DNA of 64,000 nucleotides, from the NCBI RefSeq assembly GCF_039545795.1, contig NZ_CP154260.1, forward strand, positions 2,237,001 through 2,301,000, read 5' to 3'. Shown here one piece after another: positions 34,124 to 42,143 of the stretch (position 1 is its first letter; each line of letters begins with the position of its first letter). This DNA is from Chitinophaga niabensis (GTDB lineage: Bacteria; Bacteroidota; Bacteroidia; Chitinophagales; Chitinophagaceae). Below the pieces are notes generated by a model. The model had not been told where the DNA came from, made no database searches, and saw nothing but the letters and a program-made list of their open reading frames with translations. Both the position numbers and the translations under genes were made by a program.

Positions 34124-35557
34124 CTAATTCATGTTCCTGAAATAACCCCTTGTTTTTTCCCACTCAGCATACAGCGTGGCGTAATAGGCTTCTTCCTGTG
34201 GGGCCACTACTTCAATGCTTTCATCCATCTGCACCCTGATCTGTAGTGCTTCATTGCAGATCAGTGCGCCACCTACAGCAGAAGATTGCTGGTACTCTTT
34301 ACGCACATGTACTTTTTTGCCGGTGAGGTTGGCGATCAGCTGGCGTAATACTTTACTCTGTAAGCCGCCGCCACAACCCCAGATGTAATCAGGGGTATGG
34401 CCTGCTACTTCTGCCAGGATCCTGTAGTTCTTGGCAATAGAACAGGCAATGTCCAGTATAGTAGCCCATACAAAAGAACTGCGGGTGAGCAGATGAGATA
34501 CAGGTGCGGGGAAGATAAAGCCACCGCGTGTAAGCGATACTTCTTCATCGGCGAGTAAAGAACCAAGGGAAGCCATACAGAAAGTATGTTTGTTCTCTGC
34601 CAGTTCTTGCTCAATCACATCATATCCTTCATTGGGATAGAAGATCTCTTTCAGCCGCTGGTAGTTCAATCCTGTTACACCGGCATTCGCTTCAAATACA
34701 AAACGGTCTGCTTCAATATCCCTGCTTGTCCAGGTGCGTTCCTGTTCATCCAGCGTGTACATGCCGGTGAGTTTTACAATAGGGGTGGTGGTACCGGATA
34801 CGATCACCATATCATTCACGGCAGGGCGGGTGCTCTTGATGGCCAGCTGTGTATCGCCGCCGCCCACAATGATCTGCACAGTATCGTTTAGTGATAAGGT
34901 AGTAGCTACATCCTGCCTGATCTTTCCCAGTACGGTGGCAGAAGAAGCGATGCTGCTCAGCAGATCACCGCTTAGCCCGAATACCGCACAAAGCTCGGCA
35001 GACCATTCCTTGCGGGCTACATCATACAGTAGCGTTTCAGAAGCCTGTGAGTGTTCGTAACGCGCAATTCCGCTTAGTTTGTATTCTATCCAGTTGCTGA
35101 TACTTAAAAAAGTAGCCGTGTCCTGCCAGATCTCCGGTCTTCTTTCCCGGATGCCTACCAGTTTCATGGCTGAGAAGAGAGAAGTAGGGTAGCGGCCGGT
35201 GAGCTGGTAAACCCTGCTTTTATCTTCTATTATATTTTCCCATTCCCTTCCGCGGTGATCAATGTTAGGTAAACCTATCAGCGATCTGCCATCTTTGGAA
35301 ATGAGTACAATACCTTCCCGCTGGCTGGTAGCTGTGATAGCCCTGACTTCAGCGCCGGGTACTTTTTGCAGTACCTGTTTAGCCAGACGCAATACCTGTT
35401 CCCACAGCTGGGTGGGATCAAAGTAAATACTATCCGGGTACAGCGCATCTTTGATGTATTGTATATCCTCCCGTGCAACGCCTAATACCTTTCCGTCTTC
35501 AGCAGCTGCGGCTACGCGAACATTCCCTGTGCCAATGTCTACAATGATATAGCTCAT
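34124..35557 (-). CDS. FGGY-family kinase resembling LsrK (autoinducer-2 kinase)
   Basis: 477 aa. FGGY fold with phosphate loop DIGTGNVRVAAA, TSQREGIVLISKDG, DHRGREW and GGGDTQLAIKS. The REGIVL and GGGD.QL stretches resemble E. coli LsrK, which phosphorylates the signal molecule DPD/AI-2. The homology is from memory and could equally indicate a sugar kinase of the same branch. Its ATG overlaps the stop of the dehydrogenase by 1 nt. Two different FGGY kinases in one operon suggest two phosphorylation steps or two related substrates. Confidence 0.78.
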   Translation of the reverse strand: MSYIIVDIGTGNVRVAAAAEDGKVLGVAREDIQYIKDALYPDSIYFDPTQLWEQVLRLAKQVLQKVPGAEVRAITATSQREGIVLISKDGRSLIGLPNIDHRGREWENIIEDKSRVYQLTGRYPTSLFSAMKLVGIRERRPEIWQDTATFLSISNWIEYKLSGIARYEHSQASETLLYDVARKEWSAELCAVFGLSGDLLSSIASSATVLGKIRQDVATTLSLNDTVQIIVGGGDTQLAIKSTRPAVNDMVIVSGTTTPIVKLTGMYTLDEQERTWTSRDIEADRFVFEANAGVTGLNYQRLKEIFYPNEGYDVIEQELAENKHTFCMASLGSLLADEEVSLTRGGFIFPAPVSHLLTRSSFVWATILDIACSIAKNYRILAEVAGHTPDYIWGCGGGLQSKVLRQLIANLTGKKVHVRKEYQQSSAVGGALICNEALQIRVQMDESIEVVAPQEEAYYATLYAEWEKTRGYFRNMN

Positions 35558-36558
35558 TAAATATGGATTGTAAGTATTTCTTTATTCGCCAGTTCGGCTA
35601 TCTTTTTGTTTCCTTTTGCATACCACTGCATCAATGCTTTATTGAGGATCTCCACATGATGGTCTTCCACTTCATGTGTTGCACCCGCAATGTGCGGTGT
35701 TGCGATCACATGTGGCATATCAATGATGCGGTAATCCAGTGCATCCGGCGGTTCATTGTCAAACACATCCAGGATAGCGCCCCTGATGGCATTCTTTTCC
35801 AATGCATCCAGGAGGTCTTCTCTTTTTACTACTGCTGCCCTGGCTGTATTCACAAAAATGGCATCTTTTTTCATCAGTTTTATCAGGCTGCCGTTGATCA
35901 TACCTTTTGTTTCATTGGTTACCGGCAGGTGAATGGATACGATGTCGCTGGTTGAAAATACCTCTTCGATGTTTGTTTTGCGGAAAGCTTTGTCGTGTTC
36001 CGTTACATAAGGGTCAAAGAACTGGATCTTGCAGGGGTAATCCTTCACCAGTTTGGCGATGAGCTGGCCGATAGCGCCAAAGCCCACCAGTCCGATGGTT
36101 CTTCCTGCGAGTTCATTGCCTTTGAAGGCAAGGTAGGAATCGTGTGCGCCTTCCTGCCAGTTGCGGCCTTTCAGCCAATCGATGCCGGGAATGGTGTTGC
36201 GCAGCAGCATGATCACATTGGAGATGAACATTTCCACTACCGCCTGTGCGTTGCGGGCGGGTGTGAAAAATACGGGGATGCCCATTTCTGTAGCAGTGGC
36301 TACTGCTACGTTGGAGGGTGTTCCCCTGCATACACCAATGAATTGCAGTTGCGGATTCGCGGCAATAACCGTAGCCGTTACATGATCATGTTCTGTGATC
36401 AGTGCATCTGCTTTACTGTCAGCCAGCAGTTCCAGTAATTCTGTTTCGTTGTAAGCACGTCCGTTAGGTTTCCATGATTTGTAAACAACTTCGCCGAACT
36501 GTGTTTCCAGTTCTTTCAGGCCTTTCTCATGATAAGGCGCCGTAATTAAAATTCTCAT
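35557..36558 (-). CDS. D-isomer-specific 2-hydroxyacid dehydrogenase
   Basis: 333 aa. NAD-binding Rossmann loop GLVGFGAIG, then catalytic Arg in FVNTARAAV, Glu in FDNEPPD and His in TPHIAGATHE, the full catalytic triad of the family. It interconverts a 2-keto acid and a D-2-hydroxyacid. It overlaps the transporter gene by 4 nt and the LsrK-like kinase by 1 nt, so it belongs to the same pathway. Phosphoglycerate dehydrogenase is an alternative, but the ACT domain is absent and the operon context is catabolic. Confidence 0.88.
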   Translation of the reverse strand: MRILITAPYHEKGLKELETQFGEVVYKSWKPNGRAYNETELLELLADSKADALITEHDHVTATVIAANPQLQFIGVCRGTPSNVAVATATEMGIPVFFTPARNAQAVVEMFISNVIMLLRNTIPGIDWLKGRNWQEGAHDSYLAFKGNELAGRTIGLVGFGAIGQLIAKLVKDYPCKIQFFDPYVTEHDKAFRKTNIEEVFSTSDIVSIHLPVTNETKGMINGSLIKLMKKDAIFVNTARAAVVKREDLLDALEKNAIRGAILDVFDNEPPDALDYRIIDMPHVIATPHIAGATHEVEDHHVEILNKALMQWYAKGNKKIAELANKEILTIHI

Positions 36559-37820
36559 GCTATTTCAGTTTGTAACGTATGATGGTGGAGGGTCTTTGCA
36601 TTATCCGGCAAAGTGATGAAACGGGTAAGGATGGCACTGATCACATACAGTACCGCCAGGATCCATATTACACCTTCTTCACCTGCGCCGCCGATAAACA
36701 GACCAACAATGGCAGGGCCTACAAACACGGGCAGGCCTGCGCCGAGGTTAAGGATGGCCATCGCAGCTCCTTTATCCTTTTTCACAAGGGAGGGTACTAA
36801 AGCCGTTAAGGGAACATAGCCGGCCAGGAATGCGCCCCAGAGCACGCCGCAGGTTAATACCATAAAGAAGCTGCCTTCCCAGATCTGTGGTGCATAGTAA
36901 AACAGGAGGGTAGTTACTGCACAGCCCACGCCCCCGAACCACATAATGGTGTTCCGCCAGCCAAAACGGTCTCCCACAAATCCGAAGATGAGGTTGAAGA
37001 TGATGTTGGCGGTGAAGATGGTACCCCAGATCTGCAGCCATTGTGTAGTGTCAAAACCGTGACGGGCCATATACATGGGCAGAAAAACCGGGAAAGCAAA
37101 TTGTGCCGTAGTGTTGATCACCCGTACAATGCCGCCTAAGAGTACTTTTGGTTCTTCTTTAACGATGGTGAGCCCTTTCAGTAGTTCCTGCATCTGAGAA
37201 CCCTTAGCCGTTTGTTTTTGTGCAGCAGGCTTATTCAGCACCAGTGCAAAGAAAGCACCCAGCAATGCCCAGAATAAAGAGGTCCATAAAGTATTGAGGT
37301 GACCGAATTTCAGGATAGCCCAGCTGGAATAATATGCACCCAGTACATTTAACCCGCCGGTGAACACAAACCAGAACCAGCCCACTGCGCGGCCCAGCTG
37401 TTGTTGCGGGCTGCTATACGCGATCCATACCAGGAAGGAATAGGCAAAAAGCGGATATCCGAAACCACGTAACGCATACGTCAGCAGCATCACCGGGAAA
37501 TTTAATTCCGGCATACCAAAGCCCACGAAACCAACAGTGCCCAGCATGTAAAGGACCAGGCCCAGCAACATGGTGCGCCGCACGCCAAATCCTTCCGCCA
37601 GTACGCCGGAGAACCAGGCTGAAATGGCAATGGTGATACCATATACGGTGAACAGGGAAGCTGATTGCTGAACGCTCATACCATGATCTACGAGGTAAGG
37701 GCTCAGCCATCCTTGTTCAATACCATCACCCATCATAAAGATCATGATGCCGATGTAACCCCAGAGTAATTGCCGGGGGATGCCTGCTTTGTCAAAAATT
37801 GTTACGTTGTTAGTGGACAT
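36555..37820 (-). CDS. MFS transporter of the RbtT/DalT/CsbX polyol type
   Basis: 421 aa with 12 hydrophobic helices. The N-terminal half (LLWGYIGIMIFMMGDGIEQ, LRGFGYPLFAYSFLVWI, GWFWFVFTGGLNVLGAYY) closely resembles the ribitol/arabitol transporter branch RbtT/DalT/CsbX as I know it. A proton-coupled importer of a polyol or small sugar acid in the inner membrane is expected. It is the first gene of the minus-strand operon and diverges from the DeoR regulator over a 353-bp AT-rich region. Confidence 0.85.
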   Translation of the reverse strand: MSTNNVTIFDKAGIPRQLLWGYIGIMIFMMGDGIEQGWLSPYLVDHGMSVQQSASLFTVYGITIAISAWFSGVLAEGFGVRRTMLLGLVLYMLGTVGFVGFGMPELNFPVMLLTYALRGFGYPLFAYSFLVWIAYSSPQQQLGRAVGWFWFVFTGGLNVLGAYYSSWAILKFGHLNTLWTSLFWALLGAFFALVLNKPAAQKQTAKGSQMQELLKGLTIVKEEPKVLLGGIVRVINTTAQFAFPVFLPMYMARHGFDTTQWLQIWGTIFTANIIFNLIFGFVGDRFGWRNTIMWFGGVGCAVTTLLFYYAPQIWEGSFFMVLTCGVLWGAFLAGYVPLTALVPSLVKKDKGAAMAILNLGAGLPVFVGPAIVGLFIGGAGEEGVIWILAVLYVISAILTRFITLPDNAKTLHHHTLQTEIA

Positions 37821-38173
37821 TTTGTACCAGTTGAAATGTGATCAGGAATAAGTAGAAGTATGGAATAAACGTATAATAAATAGTGGCTTAATTGTAAAAC
37901 GGTGGAATTACTGTATGTGCTAAAGTAGAAATTAAACTTAATTAAACAAAATTAAATTAAAGTTAAACAAATGAGGCTTTCAAATAAAGCTATATTAAAC
38001 CTAATGAAATGGCAATTATTCGATTATGAAACAGCCATATGTAGGACAAATATCCGCAATCCCTTGCCTGATAATAACTTTAGGTTAATTCTTGATAGGA
38101 TTTTGCGGAAAAACATTACATTTGACGAAAGCTATTTAAATATAAATAAGATTACCACCCTAACGGTTTCCAG
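37821..38173. other. AT-rich divergent regulatory region with phased TTAAA repeats
   Basis: No convincing gene lies here; a 68-codon frame at 37971 has no homology or codon bias that I can see. TTAAAC/TTAAAT/TTAAAG hexamers start at 37932, 37942, 37952, 37957 and 37963; the first three are spaced 10 bp apart, one helical turn, on one DNA face. A minus-strand TAATTTTG box (37947-37954) overlaps them and could be the operon promoter. The repeats are good candidates for DeoR binding; the DeoR promoter is further right. Confidence 0.45.
38092..38124 (+). promoter_or_regulatory. Promoter of the DeoR-family gene
   Basis: TTG at 38092-38094 (-33 element) and TACATTTG at 38117-38124 (exact TAnnTTTG -7 element), spacer 22 nt, within the known Bacteroidota range. 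Start codon 49 nt downstream. Confidence 0.5.
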
Positions 38174-38938
38174 ATGAACATTACAGACAGGCATCAGCTC
38201 ATTCTCCAGAAATTGCAGGAGAATGGCAGGGTTGATATACAGGAATTAAGTGATTCCCTCCAGGTTTCAGGTGTCACTATCCGCAAGGACCTGAAATTGC
38301 TGGAAGAAAAGAAGTTGTTGTTCCGCACCAAAGGAGGCGGTTCTACCCAGAACCCCTATACGATAGAGAGGCCCATTAATGAAAAGGAATTCATTAAAAC
38401 CGAGGAGAAAAAGAAGATAGCGAAAGCAGCGGTTGCCCTGATAGGTATGAATGATTCCATCATTATCGGTTCCGGTACTACGGTGTTTGAATTGACCCGG
38501 GTACTGCATCCCTCCAAACATCTCACTGTGATCACCCCTGCATTGAAGGTGGCCATGGAGCTTTGTAACAAGCCATTTGTGGACGTGCTGCAAATAGGTG
38601 GCCTTATTCACCAGAGTTCTTCCTCTGCAGCCGGCTCATTTGCAGAGCGCCTGCTGGACGATATTTCCTGCGGGGTATTGTTTGTAGGGGTGGATGGAAT
38701 TGATCCGGAATTCGGCCTCTCCATCACTAACCTGGCGGAAGCCAGCCTGAACATGAAAATGATCAACCTGGCGCAGACGGTGGTGGTAATGGCGGACAGT
38801 TCTAAGTTCGACCGCCGGGGCATCGGCCGGATCTGCAGCCTGGAACAGGTGGATTACATTATTACAGACAACCTGGTAGCCCCGGATACCGTTCGCATGT
38901 TAACGGACAGAGGCGTAAAAGTGATCATCGCAGAATAA
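38174..38938 (+). CDS. DeoR/GlpR-family transcriptional regulator
   Basis: 254 aa. N-terminal winged helix-turn-helix (RHQLILQKLQENGRVDIQEL, SGVTIRKDLKLLEEKKLL), then the sugar-phosphate-sensing DeoR domain with the G-S-G-T-T loop (IIIGSGTTVFEL) and the conserved VGVDGIDPEFGLSITNLAEA and MADSSKFDRRGIG motifs. DeoR proteins usually repress catabolic operons and are released by a phosphorylated intermediate. It is divergent from the polyol-type operon (MFS to GDPD), its likely target; the inducer may be a product of the two FGGY kinases. Confidence 0.92.
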   Translation: MNITDRHQLILQKLQENGRVDIQELSDSLQVSGVTIRKDLKLLEEKKLLFRTKGGGSTQNPYTIERPINEKEFIKTEEKKKIAKAAVALIGMNDSIIIGSGTTVFELTRVLHPSKHLTVITPALKVAMELCNKPFVDVLQIGGLIHQSSSSAAGSFAERLLDDISCGVLFVGVDGIDPEFGLSITNLAEASLNMKMINLAQTVVVMADSSKFDRRGIGRICSLEQVDYIITDNLVAPDTVRMLTDRGVKVIIAE

Positions 38939-38964
38939 GAAATAACTGATTATAAATACCTAAG

Positions 38965-38994
38965 AGGGCATTCCATCCGGAAGGCCCTTTTTTT
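38965..38994 (+). terminator. Intrinsic terminator after the DeoR gene
   Basis: AGGGC(A)TTCC (38965-38974) pairs with GGAA(G)GCCCT (38979-38988) around one A-G mismatch, 4-nt loop, followed by a run of T. Confidence 0.75.
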
Positions 38995-39029
38995 ATTCCG
39001 TTCACCCTATCAACCCACATAAATACTCT

Positions 39030-39037
39030 TATCTTTG
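39030..39037 (+). promoter_or_regulatory. -7 box for the hybrid kinase gene
   Basis: TATCTTTG, exact TAnnTTTG match, 47 nt before the proposed start. No -33 TTG at normal spacing. Confidence 0.35.
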
Positions 39038-39084
39038 CAATTAACCAGTGAATAACAAATTATAGGGTCAAAAACCTATAATTT

Positions 39085-40896
39085 TTGAGGGACCCTTATA
39101 ACCTTACACAAGTGGATATAGGTAAAAAATATACATGGCTGGTACAAGGAGGCATAGACAAAACCGAAGACCTGGCTGAAAAAGCGCGCATCAAACTGAC
39201 CAACAACATTTCCCTGATCCTGGCAATTATATCACTGGCTTTCGGTGTCATATATTACCTGGTCGCTGGTCGTATCGAGTTTATCATCGCCACTAACATT
39301 GAAGCGGTTTTCTTTGCTTTTATTATCTATCTGAACCATCGTGGTCACCCACTTTGGGCAGGTGTTGTGCTGCAGGGTATTGTCACCGGTGCCGTGATCT
39401 ATTTTGGTGTTGTATTCGGCAAGGCCATTGAGGTATATGTATTAGCTGTTTTCCTGTGTGGCGGAACACTTGCATTTATGAAGGCTTCGCCTGCCCGTTA
39501 TATTTTCCTCGGTGTGGGCGCAATGGTGATCACTGCTATAGAGCTCAACAAATACTATGCATTGATCGAATCCTTCACCTTCACTGAACAGGAGTTCAGT
39601 TTTATAAAATATTCTTCCGTAACTGTTGTGATCATACTCACGCTCTTCGCTATCGGGTACTATGTGAATAATAACAATAAATTACTGAAGGAGCTGAATG
39701 AACAAAAAGAACACCTGGAAGATGAAGTGGATATCAAAACGGAAGACCTGCGGAAAGTAGTGGATGCCAAAAGCATTTTCATCAGGGAATTAACCCATGA
39801 ACTCAGAACGCCTCTCAATACCATCCTCTCCATTGCCCAGTTTAAGATCAAGCCGGATTATGTAGAAGACCGGACGGATTCTGTTAACCTGTATGCCGCC
39901 TGTTACAATACCCTGCAGATCGTCAACAACACGCTGGACCGTTTTCTGCTCGACAATAACAAGAAACCTGCCATTGCCCGCCAATGGATCAATATCAACG
40001 AATTTGGTAAGGAAATGCTGCAGGCATTCCATTACATTGCTGTTTCTGCGGAAGTAGAACTTGAATTGTATGTTGCAGAGAACATGCCCCGCACGGTCTA
40101 TGAAATTGAACCCTATATCCGGCAGATCATCAGTAACCTTTTAGGGAATGCTATCAAGTACACCACACCGGGAACAACTGTAAAATTGCATTTTAGTCTG
40201 GCTCCGGCCGGGGATAAATGGATGGTAGAAGTGATCGATAACGGTCCTGGCATTCCTCCTGAAAAGCAGCACGTGATATTTGAAGAATATGCCCGCGTGG
40301 GCCAGAATGCAGTGGAAGGTACCGGTGTGGGACTGGCTAATTCAAAGAGCTATGCGCTTTTACTGGGCGGAGATATAGAAGTGAGAAGTACCGTAAATGC
40401 GCCCGGCGAAACTTCAGGCGAAACGGCGTTCACCGTATCGCTGCCTGTGATCAAATTCAATGATGGGGCCCAGCCATCCACTATTAAGAATTACCCGATA
40501 GCCACCGTGAAATTCAACGGCCTCACGGCATTGCTGGTGGAAGACGACAGGATGAACAGGGCCTTACAGAAACGTTATCTTGAAGACCTTGGCTTTGCCA
40601 TTCACGAAGCTGTGGATGGAGAAAAAGGATTGGCCCTGGCAAAACAATATCATCCTGATATTATTGTTACGGATGTGCGCATGCCTATTATGAACGGAAA
40701 AGAACTGCTGCAGCATGTAAGAGCAGATGCTGTAATTAAAGATACCCCCATCATTTTTTGTACGGGAGAAAGCGGGTTAGATCTTAATCTTGAACTGGAT
40801 CCGCTGAGCAAATGTGTGCCCAAACCATTTAGTTTCTCCGTACTGCACAGAGCCATACAGGAACTGCTGTTAGCCGAACTTGTAAGCGTAAAATAA
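39085..40896 (+). CDS. Hybrid sensor histidine kinase with C-terminal receiver
   Basis: 603 aa. About six hydrophobic helices (residues 37-195) act as sensor, followed by a coiled coil, a HisKA domain (FIRELTHELRTPLNT, phospho-His H238), an HATPase domain (N-box ISNLLGNAIKYTTPG, DNGPGIPP, GTGVGLANSK) and a receiver domain (LLVEDDRMNR, phospho-Asp D530 in VTDVRMPIMNG, KPF). There is no DNA-binding output, so phosphotransfer to another protein is required. No ATG is in place: the start is TTG 39085, with GTG 39112 as an alternative. It precedes the terpene synthase by 167 nt on the same strand. Confidence 0.88.
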   Translation: MRDPYNLTQVDIGKKYTWLVQGGIDKTEDLAEKARIKLTNNISLILAIISLAFGVIYYLVAGRIEFIIATNIEAVFFAFIIYLNHRGHPLWAGVVLQGIVTGAVIYFGVVFGKAIEVYVLAVFLCGGTLAFMKASPARYIFLGVGAMVITAIELNKYYALIESFTFTEQEFSFIKYSSVTVVIILTLFAIGYYVNNNNKLLKELNEQKEHLEDEVDIKTEDLRKVVDAKSIFIRELTHELRTPLNTILSIAQFKIKPDYVEDRTDSVNLYAACYNTLQIVNNTLDRFLLDNNKKPAIARQWININEFGKEMLQAFHYIAVSAEVELELYVAENMPRTVYEIEPYIRQIISNLLGNAIKYTTPGTTVKLHFSLAPAGDKWMVEVIDNGPGIPPEKQHVIFEEYARVGQNAVEGTGVGLANSKSYALLLGGDIEVRSTVNAPGETSGETAFTVSLPVIKFNDGAQPSTIKNYPIATVKFNGLTALLVEDDRMNRALQKRYLEDLGFAIHEAVDGEKGLALAKQYHPDIIVTDVRMPIMNGKELLQHVRADAVIKDTPIIFCTGESGLDLNLELDPLSKCVPKPFSFSVLHRAIQELLLAELVSVK

Positions 40897-41063
40897 TAAG
40901 AAAAGATCCCATGTGAATGAGGCCTGTCAGGGCTTTATAGTTTTTTGTTAATACCCGTTCCTCACCGCTTTATATTATGTTAATTTATCTTATGCACAAA
41001 TATAATAGTGTAAATTAGTTAGCGTAAGACACAATTTTTCTTAACCATTAAAAGTACCCGCAG

Positions 41064-42050
41064 ATGGAAACAATCACTTCCATCCCGGATCTGTATTGCC
41101 CGTACCCCTCCCGTATGAGTCCATATGTGGAAGAGGTGGCAGCAGCTACGGATACCTGGATGAAACGATTTGCGCTGTTCCCGAATGAACAGGCATTCAA
41201 CGAATTCTCCAATTACAAAATGGCCTGGATGACATGCAGGACCATTCCCGATGGAGATCTTCCGCTACTTATCACGATCAACAATTTTTACTCCTGGCTT
41301 TTTGTGCTGGATGAACAATTGGATCACATCAGCCCGGAAACTGCCGCGATCCGGGACAAGAATTTCCTGCAGAACTTTATCAGCGGTTTTGTGAAGATCC
41401 TGCGTAATGATCATTTTGTGAGCATTGCTGAAGGTGGCAACGTACTCGCCGCATTCAGCGATATCTGGCAAAACCTGATCCCGGCCAGCAGGGCAAGCTG
41501 GCAATGCCAATTTACCATCTCTTTGAAAGCCACTTTTGAAGCGGCGATCTGGGAAGCCGCCAATGCCAACAGTGAAACGCCACCCACTGTGAAGCAGTAC
41601 ATGCGGATGCGCCCTTATTTTTCAGGTGCCAACCTGGGTACGGATATTAATGAACTGGCAACAGCTACCAGCCTGCCGGTATACGTATTGCAGGACCAGG
41701 ATTTTGTAAGGATCGTAGACCTCTGCCGCCGCGTGGTTTGCTGGGCCAATGATATCTTTTCACTGGCCAAGGAGATTGCGCATGGCGACAATCACAACCT
41801 CGTAATGGTGTTGAAGTACAACGAAGACCTGACGATGGAAAAGGCACTGAATGAAGCTGCCCGCATTCATGATTACGAAATGCACCAGATCGAACAGTTA
41901 AGGCGTAAACTGCCGGACTTCGGCCCTCAGCTGAACAAGGATGTGAAAGCCTACCTGGATGGACTTGAAACAATGGTTTCAGGATTCTTCTGGTGGAGCC
42001 TTGAGGACACGCCGCGGTATATGAGTCACCTGCAGGAAAAAGTAGTATAA
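41064..42050 (+). CDS. Class I terpene synthase
   Basis: 328 aa, within the usual range for bacterial class I terpene cyclases. The first metal-binding motif is D83-E-Q-L-D87, a DExxD variant of DDxxD. The NSE triad is canonical, N229-D-I-F-S233-L-A-K-E237, and the C-terminal R318-Y319 pair that closes the active site is present. It should convert a linear prenyl diphosphate (C15 or C20) to a cyclic terpene in the cytoplasm; the product cannot be predicted. Chitinophaga pinensis is known to carry functional terpene synthases. No P450 or prenyltransferase is adjacent. A terminator follows. Confidence 0.9.
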   Translation: METITSIPDLYCPYPSRMSPYVEEVAAATDTWMKRFALFPNEQAFNEFSNYKMAWMTCRTIPDGDLPLLITINNFYSWLFVLDEQLDHISPETAAIRDKNFLQNFISGFVKILRNDHFVSIAEGGNVLAAFSDIWQNLIPASRASWQCQFTISLKATFEAAIWEAANANSETPPTVKQYMRMRPYFSGANLGTDINELATATSLPVYVLQDQDFVRIVDLCRRVVCWANDIFSLAKEIAHGDNHNLVMVLKYNEDLTMEKALNEAARIHDYEMHQIEQLRRKLPDFGPQLNKDVKAYLDGLETMVSGFFWWSLEDTPRYMSHLQEKVV

Positions 42051-42083
42051 GTATAAACAAGTGAATGCTTCCTAAGAAACCCG

Positions 42084-42117
42084 GGCTGCCTCTAATACTG
42101 GAGGCAGCCTTTTTTTC
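42084..42117 (+). terminator. Intrinsic terminator after the terpene synthase
   Basis: Perfect 9-bp stem GGCTGCCTC (42084-42092) with GAGGCAGCC (42101-42109), 8-nt loop, then TTTTTTT. Confidence 0.88.
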
Positions 42118-42143
42118 CTATATTGCTTATCTTCAACCACAAT

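Noticed and set aside
37971..38177. 68-codon open frame in the DeoR/MFS intergenic region
   Set aside because: It lies across the DeoR promoter, is AT-rich and has no family resemblance; chance open frame.
42123..42143. TTG start for the ABC exporter
   Set aside because: An ATG seven codons later fits better and leaves space after the terminator; the extra residues are not conserved-looking.
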